The position numbers and the translations under genes are program-made. A stretch of DNA of 64,000 nucleotides from Gemmatimonadales bacterium (GTDB lineage: Bacteria; Gemmatimonadota; Gemmatimonadetes; Gemmatimonadales; GWC2-71-9): assembly GCA_041390145.1 (NCBI GenBank), contig JAWKQM010000011.1, forward strand, positions 62,001 to 126,000, in the 5' to 3' direction. The notes below the pieces were generated by a model. It worked only from the letters and a program-made list of their open reading frames with translations, ran no database searches and was not told where the DNA came from. This document shows positions 26,520 to 36,620 of the stretch, piece after piece; position 1 is the stretch's first letter, and each line of letters begins with the position of its first letter.

Positions 26520-27407
26520 ATGCGCATCGCTTTTCTCGGACTCGGCGCCATCGGCACGCCGATGGCCGTCCACATCGCCAAAGCCCACGAACTCACCGTC
26601 TGGAACCGGACCGGCACAAAGGCCACCGCGTTCGCCGGCGCCCACTCCTGTGCGGTGGCCGCGACCCCGCGCGAGGCGGTGGCCGGTGCCGAGGTGGTGA
26701 TCACCTGCCTCTCCACCTCCGCCGACGTCGAGGGGCTGCTCGACGGCCCCGACGGGATGCTCGCGGGGATTGGGAAGGGGGCGCTCTTTCTCGACTGCAC
26801 CTCCGGCGATCCTGACACCACCCGAAAGATCGGGGCGCGGCTCGCATCGGTCGGGGTCGAGTTTGCCGATGCTCCCGTGAGCGGCGGCACCAACGGCGCC
26901 GAGGCGGGCACACTGACGGTCATGGTGGGGGGGAGCGACGCGATTTTCCAGCGCGCCCGTCCGGTCCTGGAGTGTTTTGGTCGCCGGGTCGAGCACATGG
27001 GGCCGCTCGGTGCGGGGGACGCCATGAAGGCGGTCAACAACGCACTGCTGGCGGTCAACCTCTTTGCGGTTGGCGAGGGTCTGACCGCCCTGGTGAAGAG
27101 CGGCATCTCCGCCCAGAAGGCGGTGGAGGTCCTCAACGCCTCGAGCGGGCGGAGTTTTGTAAGTGAATACCTGGTCCCGGAGCGGGTGCTGACCCGCCTC
27201 TTTCCGGTCACCTTCCGGCTGGCGTTGCTCGACAAGGACGCACGCATCGGCGCCGAGTTCCTTGAGGGGCAGGGGGTCGCCGGTCCGGTGCTCCACCTGA
27301 CGTCGGAATTGCTCGCTCAGGCGCGGGCCGCCCTCGGCGAAGAGGCCGACTACCTGGCGCCGATCCAGCTGATCGAGCGAGAGGCAGGGGTGGAGTTGCG
27401 CGGGTGA
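26520..27407 (+). CDS. NAD(P)-dependent beta-hydroxyacid dehydrogenase (HIBADH family)
   Basis: A 295-residue enzyme of the 3-hydroxyisobutyrate/tartronate-semialdehyde reductase family. The Rossmann motif GLGAIGTPMA is at 7-16, substrate-binding DAPVSGGTNGAEAGTLTVM around 120-140, and catalytic Lys in GDAMKAVNN. Cytoplasmic; the exact substrate cannot be read from the sequence. Its stop overlaps the GTG of the downstream methyltransferase gene (GTGA). It is divergent from the ABC permease across an 87-bp gap; a TATTCA at about 26493 may be its -10. Confidence 0.9.
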   Translation: MRIAFLGLGAIGTPMAVHIAKAHELTVWNRTGTKATAFAGAHSCAVAATPREAVAGAEVVITCLSTSADVEGLLDGPDGMLAGIGKGALFLDCTSGDPDTTRKIGARLASVGVEFADAPVSGGTNGAEAGTLTVMVGGSDAIFQRARPVLECFGRRVEHMGPLGAGDAMKAVNNALLAVNLFAVGEGLTALVKSGISAQKAVEVLNASSGRSFVSEYLVPERVLTRLFPVTFRLALLDKDARIGAEFLEGQGVAGPVLHLTSELLAQARAALGEEADYLAPIQLIEREAGVELRG

Positions 27408-28204
27408 CCGAGCCTTCCGCACAGAACCCGGGGGGCGCGCCGATCCTGGTGCTCGTCGCGCCGCAGGACATCGTCAACATCGCGAGCGCTGTCCGGCTGG
27501 CCAAGAACTTCGGCATCACCGGCATCCGCCTGGTGAACCCGGAGGTGTTCGATCCGTGGCGAATCGAGGGGATCGCCCACAACACCGCTGATCTCGTCGC
27601 CCGCATCGAGACCTTTTCCTCGCTCTCCGACGCCCTGGCCGACACCGTCTACAGCGTGGCGCTGACCGCGCGCGGGCGCGCGGCGAAGCGGACCGTGCTG
27701 GAACCGCGCGAGGCGGCCACCGAACTGGTGGCGAGCGCGGAGGCGGGGCCGGTGGCGATGGTCTTCGGCCGCGAAGACAAGGGGCTCAGCAACGACGAAC
27801 TGGATTTCTGCCGTGCCCTGGTGTCCATCCCCACCAGCGCCGAGTACACCTCGATGAACCTGGCGCAGGCCATCGGGGTGATGAGTTACGAGACGTGGCG
27901 GGTCCGGATCGGTGCCGACATTACGACCAAACCGCCCCGGCGACGGGCGGCCCCCGCCGCGGCCGACCAGATCGAGTGGCTCTTCACCGACTGGACGCGC
28001 GCCCTCTGGGCCATCGACTTCTTCAAGACCCGCCGCCACGACCACGTGATGCGCTCGTTCCGGGAGATCATTTTCCGGGCGGGGCTCGACGGGCGGGAGG
28101 CGTCGCTGCTGCGGGCGATGGGCATCGAGGTGCGCCGCTTTCTGGAACGTGCGGGTGTGGCACCGGCCGGCGAGCCGCCCGAGGCCAACGCCGGCGAACC
28201 GTGA
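27404..28204 (+). CDS. SpoU/TrmH-type RNA 2'-O-methyltransferase, TrmJ-like
   Basis: A 266-residue SPOUT methyltransferase. The three knot motifs are present: NIASAVRLAKNFG, MVFGREDKGLSNDEL and YTSMNLAQAIGVMSYE. A C-terminal helical extension of about 80 residues matches the TrmJ layout, so 2'-O-methylation of tRNA position 32 is the best guess, with rRNA possible. It begins at a GTG overlapping the preceding stop and ends in a hairpin. Confidence 0.88.
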   Translation: MTEPSAQNPGGAPILVLVAPQDIVNIASAVRLAKNFGITGIRLVNPEVFDPWRIEGIAHNTADLVARIETFSSLSDALADTVYSVALTARGRAAKRTVLEPREAATELVASAEAGPVAMVFGREDKGLSNDELDFCRALVSIPTSAEYTSMNLAQAIGVMSYETWRVRIGADITTKPPRRRAAPAAADQIEWLFTDWTRALWAIDFFKTRRHDHVMRSFREIIFRAGLDGREASLLRAMGIEVRRFLERAGVAPAGEPPEANAGEP

Positions 28205-28227
28205 TACGGGGCCGCCGTACCACGGTT
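28197..28227 (+). terminator. Hairpin overlapping the methyltransferase stop
   Basis: 13-bp inverted repeat with one mismatch (AACCGTGATACGG / CCGTACCACGGTT) and a 5-nt loop, overlapping the stop codon. There is no T tract, so intrinsic termination is uncertain. Confidence 0.45.
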
Positions 28228-28407
28228 CTGGCTCGCTGAACCGGGCACGGCCGTCCACAGTCGCAATGCTCGCGGACGCGCCGGGGCGAGTTGGTAGGGG
28301 AGACGATGGCGCCGGGGGAGGTACGCACACCTCAGCGCTTCCCTCCGTCACGGGCTCCCCCGTAGATTTCCGGATCCTCGTTTCCTTTTCCTGGTGCGGA
28401 GCCATCC

Positions 28408-28893
28408 TTGAGCCGATCGACGTCGTATTGGAAGGGCAATCGGTATCCTGACTCTGCGGCGGAACCGGAGCCGAAAGCGCCGATCAAGGACCTGCCGGCC
28501 CCGGCCGCTGCGCGGTTCAAGCTGGTGCGCGAGGGCCTCCGGGCGATCCCCGGTGTGGTCGAGCACGTGAAATTCCTCGGGCCCCAGTGGCGCTGGGCGT
28601 GGGAATACACCCTCGGGAACCGAAAGCTCTGCTGGATGCATGTGATGCAGGACGGGGTGAGCGCCACCTTCACCATTTCCGATGGGGAAGAGCGGAAAGC
28701 GAGCGAATCGCGCCTGCCGGCCGCCGTGGCGCAGGCCATCACCGAGGCCCAACGCACCGGGCCGGTCCGCTGGTGCTGGCTGGCGTTCTCCGATCAGCGC
28801 CTGGCAACAGCCTTTCTCAGCTTCGCCAAGAAGAAGGCGGAGTGGATGCGCGCGGAGGCGCCGCCGGGTTCGCTCCGCCGGGCGGCTGGGTGA
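28408..28893 (+). CDS. Hypothetical protein, DUF3788-like
   Basis: A 161-residue soluble protein starting at TTG 28408, with GGAG nine bases upstream. The middle (RWAWEYTLGNRKLCWMHVM then ATFTISDGEE) and the end (RWCWLAFSDQRLATAFLSFAKKKA) resemble small DUF3788/YdhG-type domains, which lack a known activity; this is a weak resemblance judged by eye. It stands alone, 203 bp after the methyltransferase and upstream of the Act operon promoter. The 203-bp gap holds only the hairpin. Confidence 0.6.
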   Translation: MSRSTSYWKGNRYPDSAAEPEPKAPIKDLPAPAAARFKLVREGLRAIPGVVEHVKFLGPQWRWAWEYTLGNRKLCWMHVMQDGVSATFTISDGEERKASESRLPAAVAQAITEAQRTGPVRWCWLAFSDQRLATAFLSFAKKKAEWMRAEAPPGSLRRAAG

Positions 28894-28942
28894 GCCTGAC
28901 AATCCCGAATACATTTATCGGACATTATTGCACGGCATAGGG

Positions 28943-28970
28943 TTGTGATTCGCCCTAGTGGGCATATAAT
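28943..28970 (+). promoter_or_regulatory. Promoter of the Alternative Complex III operon
   Basis: TTGTGA (28943-28948), 16-bp spacer, perfect TATAAT (28965-28970). Start near 28977 gives a 5' leader of about 100 nt before actA, longer than at most genes here, so post-transcriptional control is possible. Confidence 0.65.
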
Positions 28971-29075
28971 ACGGCCTGCGCGGGGCAAGGCGATTCTCTT
29001 TGCTGGACTTGCGACCTCGTGAATTGTTTCACAAACGGCAGTTCCGGTCTCCCTCCAGGATCATGGTGACGGCTC

Positions 29076-29669
29076 ATGCGTAAGCTGGCCTCGGTGTTCG
29101 GCGGAACGCTGCTCTTGACGCTGGCTGTGGCGTTTCTCGCCCGAGATGCCGCGGCTACGAGGCAGGCAGCGCCGGCCGTCAACGACTCGCTCATTGCCCC
29201 GAACCTGACGCCCGCGGACTCGGCTGCGCTGAAGGGTCCGCGCCAGCCGATCTTCTTCCGGCACGACATTCACGCCGGGCAGTACAAGATCAATTGCCAA
29301 TACTGCCACTACTCGGTCTCGGTGTCCTCGGAGCCGGGCATCCCGAGCATGGGCACCTGCATGAACTGCCACCTGGTCATCGGCGGCACCGATTCCACGG
29401 CCAAGGTGGAGATTGCCAAGGTCCGGGAGTCCTACAACACCAGCACGCCGGTCGAGTGGAACCGGGTCTACTTCCTGGCCCGGCATGCCCACTTTCCCCA
29501 CATGCGGCACATCAACGCGATGGGTCCGAACGCCTGCGCCACGTGCCACGGCGACGTGACGCGCACGCCCCAGGTGTTCAAGGTGAACAACGTGAACAAC
29601 ATGGGCTTCTGCATCAACTGTCACCTGGAGCGGAACGTGTCGCGCGACTGTTCCGTCTGCCACTACTAG
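29076..29669 (+). CDS. actA: Alternative Complex III subunit ActA, pentaheme cytochrome c
   Basis: A 197-residue periplasmic multiheme cytochrome, first gene of the quinol:cytochrome c (or HiPIP) oxidoreductase operon. Five CxxCH motifs are visible: CQYCH, CMNCH, CATCH, CINCH and CSVCH, the number expected for ActA. The N-terminus has one hydrophobic segment (about 7-25) acting as membrane anchor or signal. Electrons pass from ActB iron-sulfur clusters to these haems. Nearly ends at the last haem motif (CHY). Confidence 0.95.
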   Translation: MRKLASVFGGTLLLTLAVAFLARDAAATRQAAPAVNDSLIAPNLTPADSAALKGPRQPIFFRHDIHAGQYKINCQYCHYSVSVSSEPGIPSMGTCMNCHLVIGGTDSTAKVEIAKVRESYNTSTPVEWNRVYFLARHAHFPHMRHINAMGPNACATCHGDVTRTPQVFKVNNVNNMGFCINCHLERNVSRDCSVCHY

Positions 29670-29695
29670 CGACTGCCAGGCCTCGAGGCGCAGCA

Positions 29696-32600
29696 ATGGA
29701 CGAGACGCAAGACACCGGGATGGACCGACGGCGCTTCCTGACCGTGCTCGGCGTGACCGGGGCGGGCACGGCGGCGTTGACCGGGTGCTCCACGGACCGG
29801 GTGCAGAAACTGATTCCGTACCTGGTGCAGTCCGAGGACCAGGTGCCCGGCATCCCCACCTTCTACGCCAGCACCTGCACCGAGTGCGCCGCCGGGTGCG
29901 GGTTGCATGTGAAGACCCGCGAGGCCCGCGCGATCAAGCTGGAGGGCAACCCCGCGCACCCGGTCAACGCCGGGAAGCTCTGCGCCCGGGGCCAGGCGGG
30001 GTTGCAGTCACTCTACAATCCGAACCGCGTCCGGGGACCCCAGAGGCGGCAAGCCGACGGCGGCGCGTCCGACATCCCGTGGACCGACGCGGTGGCCGAG
30101 TTCGCCGCCAAGGCGAGCGCGGCGGGCGGCAAGGTGGCCGTCATCTCCGGGGCGGGGCGGGGGACGTTTTCCGATCTCCTCGCCGAGTGGACCGCGGCGC
30201 TCGGCGGCAAGGTGGTGCGCTACCAGCCCTTCGACCATGAGCCGATGCGGGCGGCCAACCGCCAGGTGTTCGGCGTCGATACGCTCCCGGCATACGACTT
30301 CGCCAGCGCGCGGTTCATCCTCTCGTTCGGGGCGGACTTCCTGGAGACCTGGCTGGCGCCGGTCGAGAACCAGCGCGGCTTCGCCGCCTCGCACGGCTAT
30401 CACGACGGCACGATGTCCCGCCACGTGGCGCTCGCCCCGCGGATGTCCCTGACCGGGATGAACGCCGACGAGTGGTTTGCCATCGTGCCGGGCGCCGAGG
30501 CGACGATCGCGCTCTCCATGGCGCAGGTGATCCTGGCGGAGCGGAGCAGCGCGCCGTCCGACGCGATGGGATTGCGCGGGATGCTCGCCGCGTACGCTCC
30601 CGAGCAGGTGGCCCAGCAGACCGGCCTCACGGCGGAGCAGATTCAACTCCTGGCCCGCGAGTTCGTGTCGGCCGAGCCGAGCCTGGCGGTGGCTGGCGGC
30701 ATCGGCAGCCAGCACGCCGGCGCCGCGCAGGTCTGCGCCGCGGTCAACATCCTCAACTACGTGGCCGGCAATGTCGGCCAGACGGTTCGGTTCGGCGCCG
30801 ATCTCGAGTCGGGCGACGGCTACGCCGCCCTTGCCGCGCTGCAGAAGGAGATGGAGGCGGGGCAGATCGCGGTGCTGCTGGTCCACGACGCGAACCCGGT
30901 CTACGCGCTGCCGAAGAGCTCCGGTTTCGCGGCCGCCATGGCCAAGGTGCCGTACAAGGTCTCGACCGCGCTGGTGCTCGATGAAACGGCCGCGATGTGC
31001 GACCTCATCCTGCCGCAGTCGCACGCACTCGAGCGCTGGGACGACCTCCGCCCCCGCGCCGGGATCCAGTCGCTGATGCAGCCCGTCATGGAGCCGGTGT
31101 TCGACACGCTGCCGGCGGGCGAAGTGCTCCTGCGCGTGGCCAAGGCGGCGAGCGGGCCGCTCGCCGGTTTCCAGGCCGCGTCCTGGGACGAATACCTGAA
31201 GGGGCAGTGGCAGGCGGTGGCCCGGAGCCGCGGGGTCGTTGATTTCCCCGGCTGGTGGGTGAACACGCTGGCACAGGGCGGGCTCTACGACACCGCGCCG
31301 GCACCGACGGCGGTGCGCCTGGCGTCCGGGGCGCAGCAGGTGGCGGGCGCCTCGCCCTCGTTCACCGGCGAAGGGGATTTCCTCTTTGCGCCGTCCGCCT
31401 CCCCGATGCTCTACGACGGCCGTGGCGCCGACAAGCCGTGGCTGCTGGAGAACCCCGACCCGGTCACCAAGATCACCTGGCAGTCCTGGGTGGAAATCCA
31501 TCCCGAGACGGCTGCCGAGCTCGACATTCGCGAAGGCGAGATCGTCCGCCTGGTGTCGGCGTCGGGCAGCATCGAGGCGCCGGCGTACCTCTACCCCGGT
31601 GTGCGTCGTGACGTGGTCTCGGCCCCGCTGGGCTACGGACACACCAATTTCGGCGAGTACGCCACCGGCCGGGGCGTCAACGCGCTCGACCTGCTGGCGG
31701 CGCCGGGCGACGCGCCCTTCGTGCCCTACGTCTCCGCCCGCGTCGCGCTGGAAAAGACCAATCGCTACCAGAAGGTGGCCAAGACGGAAGGCAACAACCG
31801 GCAGCTTGGCCGCGGCATCGCCGAGGCGATGCCGCTGGCGGCGGCGGCGAAGGGGCTGACTCCGGAAGAGGCGCATCACGAGGCGGCGGGGGGCGGGGCC
31901 CACGAGATCAACACGCCGCGCGAGCTCGATGCGATCGCCGGGTTCGCGGCGGCCCAGAAGGCAGCCACCCTCAAGGGCAATTATGTCGGTGACCATCCGC
32001 AGTGGGGGATGACCATCGACCTGTCCAAGTGCACCGGCTGTTCGGCGTGCGTCACCGCCTGCTACGCGGAGAACAACATCCCGACCGTGGGTGAGTCGGA
32101 GGTGCTGCGCGGCCGCGAGATGAGCTGGATGCGCATCGAACGGTACTACCAGGGGGGCGCCGAGGGGGAGCCGCTCGAGACGCGGTTCGTCCCGATGCTC
32201 TGCCAGCACTGCGCCAACGCGCCGTGCGAGCCGGTCTGCCCGGTGTACGCGGCCTACCACACGCCGGACGGCCTCAACGGCCAGGTCTACAACCGCTGCG
32301 TCGGCACCCGCTACTGCAGCAACAACTGTCCCTTCAAGGTGCGGTACTTCAACTGGTTTGCCTACAACAAGAAGGCGTTCCCGGAGCCGCTCAACCTGCA
32401 GCTCAACCCCGACGTGACAGTTCGCGCCCGGGGCGTGATGGAAAAGTGCACCTTCTGCGTGCAGCGGATTCGCGGCGCCCAGAACGCCGCCGCGCTGGAC
32501 AAGCGCGCCCTCCGCGACGGCGACGTGACCAGCGCCTGCGCACAGGCCTGCCCGTCGGACGCCATCATCTTTGGCGACCGGATGGATCCGGCCAGCCGGG

Positions 32601-32707
32601 TGGCGCTGAGCGCGGCCGACCCGCGCGGGTACCACGTCTTTGAGGAGACCAACGTGCGGCCGTCCATCACCTATCTGGCCAAGGTCCTCAACGGGGTGGA
32701 GGCGTAA
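29696..32707 (+). CDS. actB: Alternative Complex III subunit ActB, molybdopterin-like/iron-sulfur fusion
   Basis: A 1003-residue exported protein with a Tat motif (RRRFLTVLG at 11-19) and Cys31 in TGCS as possible lipid anchor. B1 (about 50-700) has the molybdopterin-oxidoreductase fold. B2 (about 740-1000) has four Cys clusters: CTGCSACVTAC, CQHCANAPCEPVC, CVGTRYCSNNC and CTFCVQ with CAQAC, expected to bind three 4Fe-4S and one 3Fe-4S. Unusually, B1 retains C61-x2-C64-x3-C68-x27-C96, the cluster motif of active molybdoenzymes. The ATG at 29696 gives the Tat start. Confidence 0.95.
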   Translation: MDETQDTGMDRRRFLTVLGVTGAGTAALTGCSTDRVQKLIPYLVQSEDQVPGIPTFYASTCTECAAGCGLHVKTREARAIKLEGNPAHPVNAGKLCARGQAGLQSLYNPNRVRGPQRRQADGGASDIPWTDAVAEFAAKASAAGGKVAVISGAGRGTFSDLLAEWTAALGGKVVRYQPFDHEPMRAANRQVFGVDTLPAYDFASARFILSFGADFLETWLAPVENQRGFAASHGYHDGTMSRHVALAPRMSLTGMNADEWFAIVPGAEATIALSMAQVILAERSSAPSDAMGLRGMLAAYAPEQVAQQTGLTAEQIQLLAREFVSAEPSLAVAGGIGSQHAGAAQVCAAVNILNYVAGNVGQTVRFGADLESGDGYAALAALQKEMEAGQIAVLLVHDANPVYALPKSSGFAAAMAKVPYKVSTALVLDETAAMCDLILPQSHALERWDDLRPRAGIQSLMQPVMEPVFDTLPAGEVLLRVAKAASGPLAGFQAASWDEYLKGQWQAVARSRGVVDFPGWWVNTLAQGGLYDTAPAPTAVRLASGAQQVAGASPSFTGEGDFLFAPSASPMLYDGRGADKPWLLENPDPVTKITWQSWVEIHPETAAELDIREGEIVRLVSASGSIEAPAYLYPGVRRDVVSAPLGYGHTNFGEYATGRGVNALDLLAAPGDAPFVPYVSARVALEKTNRYQKVAKTEGNNRQLGRGIAEAMPLAAAAKGLTPEEAHHEAAGGGAHEINTPRELDAIAGFAAAQKAATLKGNYVGDHPQWGMTIDLSKCTGCSACVTACYAENNIPTVGESEVLRGREMSWMRIERYYQGGAEGEPLETRFVPMLCQHCANAPCEPVCPVYAAYHTPDGLNGQVYNRCVGTRYCSNNCPFKVRYFNWFAYNKKAFPEPLNLQLNPDVTVRARGVMEKCTFCVQRIRGAQNAAALDKRALRDGDVTSACAQACPSDAIIFGDRMDPASRVALSAADPRGYHVFEETNVRPSITYLAKVLNGVEA

Positions 32708-32709
32708 CG

Positions 32710-34043
<1,334 letters not shown>

Positions 34044-34044
<1 letters not shown>

Positions 34045-34553
34045 TGGCGACCATGACGCCGGGCGTCCTCGCCAGCTTCATCCACGTCGACGCCGCGACC
34101 GATGCGATCCGCGCCCTGCAGGCGCAGGGGCACAAGGACCTGACCGTGTATACGCCGGCCCCCAACCACGAGATCGAGGAAGTGCTCGATCACCCGGTGA
34201 GCCCGGTGCGCCTGTTCACGCTGATCGGTGGCGCGACGGGCTGTGCGGCCGGTTTCGCGATGACCTTCTGGATGTCCAACAACTGGCCCCTGCTGGTCGG
34301 CGGCAAGCCAATCGCCACGGTGCCCCCGTATGTCGTGCTCGGGTTCGAGCTGATGATCCTCCTCGGCGCCCTCAGCACCGTGGCCGGCGTCATCATCATG
34401 TCGGCGGTGAACGCCCGCAAGCGGATTCCCTACAGCGAGAAGTTTTCCGATGACCAGATCGGCGTGTTCGTGCCCTGCCGCGCCGAGCAGGCCGCGGCGG
34501 TCGAGTCCCTGCTCAAGCGCGCCGGTTCGGTGGAGGTGACGCATGCGTCGTAG
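34044..34553 (+). CDS. actD: Alternative Complex III subunit ActD (DUF3341)
   Basis: A 169-residue membrane protein of the DUF3341 family with two transmembrane helices (about 55-75 and 98-120) and soluble ends. HPVSPVRLFTLIGGATGCAAGF and WPLLVGGKP are hallmark segments of ActD. It has GGGGAGG eight bases before the ATG, overlaps actC by one base and actE by eleven. Structural subunit linking the membrane and peripheral arms; no cofactor. Confidence 0.94.
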
Positions 34554-35121
34554 CGCGCATCCGGCCTTCGCGCTGGTGCTCCTGGCCACGGTCACCGCCG
34601 GCTGCAGCAGCTGGTACAACGACGTGCCCTCGCCCGACAATCTCCTGGCGCAGGTGCCGTGGTTCGACCACATGATCGCGTCACGCGCCGTCTGGCCCTA
34701 CTCCCGTATCGGCATCCCGCGGAACACCCCCCCCGGCACGGTGCCGATCACCGGGGGCGAGGTGGACTGGTCGGCGGAATGGGCCGTCGCCAACACCACG
34801 ACCGCCGACAAGCTCGTGAACCCGACCGACGGGGTGCCCACCGCCCGCGGCGACACCCTCTTCCACACCTTCTGCACCGTCTGTCACGGTGTGGCCGGCG
34901 CGGGGGATGGCCCAGTCGGCCCCAAGGTGGCCGCACCATCCCTCCTGACGCCGCGGGCCATCGGGTACAGCGATGGCTACATCTACAGCATCATCCGGTA
35001 TGGCCGTGGCATCATGGGCAAGTACGGCGACAAGATCACCGAGCAGGATGATCGCTGGCAGGTCGTCAATTACGTGCGTCAGCTGCAGGCCGCGGCGGTC
35101 CAGCCGGCGGGAGGTCAGTGA
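34543..35121 (+). CDS. actE: Alternative Complex III subunit ActE, monohaem cytochrome c lipoprotein
   Basis: A 192-residue lipoprotein: the signal ends at VTAGC (Cys21). One haem motif CTVCH is near residue 111, with GIMGKYGD providing a probable Met axial ligand. In related complexes ActE passes electrons from ActA to the terminal acceptor. It overlaps actD by 11 bases and actF by one, so it is translated by coupling. Confidence 0.94.
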   Translation: MRRSAHPAFALVLLATVTAGCSSWYNDVPSPDNLLAQVPWFDHMIASRAVWPYSRIGIPRNTPPGTVPITGGEVDWSAEWAVANTTTADKLVNPTDGVPTARGDTLFHTFCTVCHGVAGAGDGPVGPKVAAPSLLTPRAIGYSDGYIYSIIRYGRGIMGKYGDKITEQDDRWQVVNYVRQLQAAAVQPAGGQ

Positions 35122-36467
35122 TGAGCGACGCCAAGCTTCGCGTTCACCTTTCCGGGTCCGCCCTCGGCGGCCGGTTCCAGCTCCTCGTCCTCGGCGGCGG
35201 GATCCTCGCGCTCGCCGGCGCCGCGCTCTTCGCCATGTCGCTCACCGGCGGCCAGGCGGATCGGGCCTGGCAGCTCTTCCATGTGAACTGGCTCTACTTC
35301 ACCGGCCTCGCCGGCGGATCGGTGGCCGTCGCGGCGGTGCACAAGATCGTCAAGGCCCGGTGGTCCGGCGTCGTGCTGCGGTTTGCCGAGGCGGCGGTGG
35401 CCTTCTTCCCGATCTCGCTTCTCGGGTTGGTGCTGATCTTCACCGTCGGCTATGACCACATCTACGGGCCGATGCAGGAGCAGCTGCACTCGATGGCCCA
35501 CGGGAAGGCGCTCTGGCTGTCGAAGCCGTGGATGTTCGGCCGGCTCCTGGTGGGACTCTCCGCGCTCTATTATCTCGGGTGGCAGCTGATCCGCGCCGAC
35601 CTCCTGCCCGACGTCGCCGACACGCTCGACCAGGCCGACGGCGCGCGCCGGGCCCGCTACGATCGGATGCTGGCCGGCTTCGACAACAGCGAGGCGGGGC
35701 GCGCCGCCAACGAGGCGCGCCTGGCGCGCCTGGCGCCGCTCTTCGCCGCCACCTACTCCCTGGTCTTCACCCTGGTGGCCTTCGACGGCATCATGGCGCT
35801 CCAGCCGCACTGGTTTTCCAACCTGCTCGGCGGCTTCTACTTCATGGGCTCGTTCCTCGGCGCCCACATGCTGCTGGCCATCATGGTCATGTACGCCGGC
35901 ACCCAGACCGGCGTCTGGAGCCTGATTTCGCCGAAGCAGCGGCACGACCTCGGAAAGCTCTGCTTCGGGTTGACCGTGTTCTGGGCCTACCTCATGTTCG
36001 CCCAGTTCCTCGTCATCTGGTACGGCAACCTCCCCGAGGAGACCGGCTTCGTCTTTGCGCGACTCTGGGGCTCCTGGCTCCCGATCGGCCGCGCGGTGTT
36101 CCTTGGGATGTTCATCATTCCCTTCATCGGCCTCCTCGGCGTGGCGCCGAAGAAGTTCCCCGGCACGATGGCTCTTTTCGCCACCGTCTCCCTGGTGGCG
36201 CTCTGGCTGGAGCGGTACCTGATGGTGATGCCGTCGGTGACCGAGCTCGACGGCCCGACCTTCGGCCTTCCGGAGCTTGGCCCGACGCTGCTGATGGCGG
36301 GGCTCTTCTTCCTGACCTATGGTCTCTTTGCCCGCCGCTTCCCGATGGTGTCGCCGCGACTGGCGGAAATCACCGTCTCGGCCGAACGCCATCACGCGAC
36401 CGAAGATCATTACGACCATGACGAATCCGCGAAGGACTTCCTGCCTTCGCCCGAGGCAGGGCAGTAG
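35121..36467 (+). CDS. actF: Alternative Complex III subunit ActF, NrfD-like membrane protein
   Basis: A 448-residue polytopic protein, the second NrfD-like subunit, with about ten helices. It forms with ActC the membrane core, where proton transfer has been proposed. ATG 35121, with GGGAGG six bases upstream, is preferred to GTG 35118. The His-rich C-terminal tail (ERHHATEDHYDHDES) is hydrophilic. The stop is set in a GGGCAG-type repeat. No oxidase genes follow: the operon ends in a hairpin 30 bases later. Confidence 0.93.
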   Translation: MSDAKLRVHLSGSALGGRFQLLVLGGGILALAGAALFAMSLTGGQADRAWQLFHVNWLYFTGLAGGSVAVAAVHKIVKARWSGVVLRFAEAAVAFFPISLLGLVLIFTVGYDHIYGPMQEQLHSMAHGKALWLSKPWMFGRLLVGLSALYYLGWQLIRADLLPDVADTLDQADGARRARYDRMLAGFDNSEAGRAANEARLARLAPLFAATYSLVFTLVAFDGIMALQPHWFSNLLGGFYFMGSFLGAHMLLAIMVMYAGTQTGVWSLISPKQRHDLGKLCFGLTVFWAYLMFAQFLVIWYGNLPEETGFVFARLWGSWLPIGRAVFLGMFIIPFIGLLGVAPKKFPGTMALFATVSLVALWLERYLMVMPSVTELDGPTFGLPELGPTLLMAGLFFLTYGLFARRFPMVSPRLAEITVSAERHHATEDHYDHDESAKDFLPSPEAGQ

Positions 36468-36487
36468 GGCAGGAAGGCAGCGGAGTA
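36456..36487 (+). repeat. G-rich GGCAG repeat over the actF stop
   Basis: Imperfect repeats of GGGCAG/GGCAGC run from the last actF codons (encoding AGQ) through the TAG and about 17 bases beyond. They resemble the octamer arrays after dinB, the anti-sigma gene, the PAP2 gene and the azoreductase gene. Confidence 0.5.
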
Positions 36488-36496
36488 GTCGAAAGA

Positions 36497-36530
36497 AAAC
36501 GGAGGGCTCCCAATCGGGAGCCCTCCGTTT
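36497..36530. terminator. Terminator of the act operon (bidirectional)
   Basis: Perfect 15-bp stem AAACGGAGGGCTCCC / GGGAGCCCTCCGTTT with a 4-nt loop, then TTTCTATCTT on the + strand. It also lies downstream of the convergent anti-sigma gene. Confidence 0.9.
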
Positions 36531-36538
36531 CTATCTTC

Positions 36539-36573
36539 GCCCTGCCGCCCTGCCGCCCTGCCGCCCTGCCGCC
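36539..36573. repeat. Octamer array (CCCTGCCG)n after the anti-sigma gene
   Basis: Four near-perfect units of CCCTGCCG on the + strand, read as GGCAGGGC on the coding strand of the gene it follows. A clear short tandem repeat, likely to vary by slippage. Confidence 0.85.
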
Positions 36574-36620
36574 TTACTTCACCCTCAACATGAACGCCTT
36601 ACTTCACCCTCAACATGAAC
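36571..36620. repeat. 25-bp tandem duplication spanning the anti-sigma stop codon
   Basis: Two identical 25-bp units (36571-36595 and 36596-36620), plus five further matching bases. The copy within the gene encodes the last residues FMLRVK and the stop; the second copy repeats the same codons after the stop. Identity implies a recent event. Confidence 0.95.

Noticed and set aside
30008..32635. Long open frame antisense to actB
   Set aside because: In GC-rich DNA the frame opposite a real gene often stays open; its protein is Arg/His/Gly-rich with no motif, whereas actB shows clear cofactor sites.
36539..36573. CRISPR array
   Set aside because: Units of eight bases with no spacers; a simple short tandem repeat.
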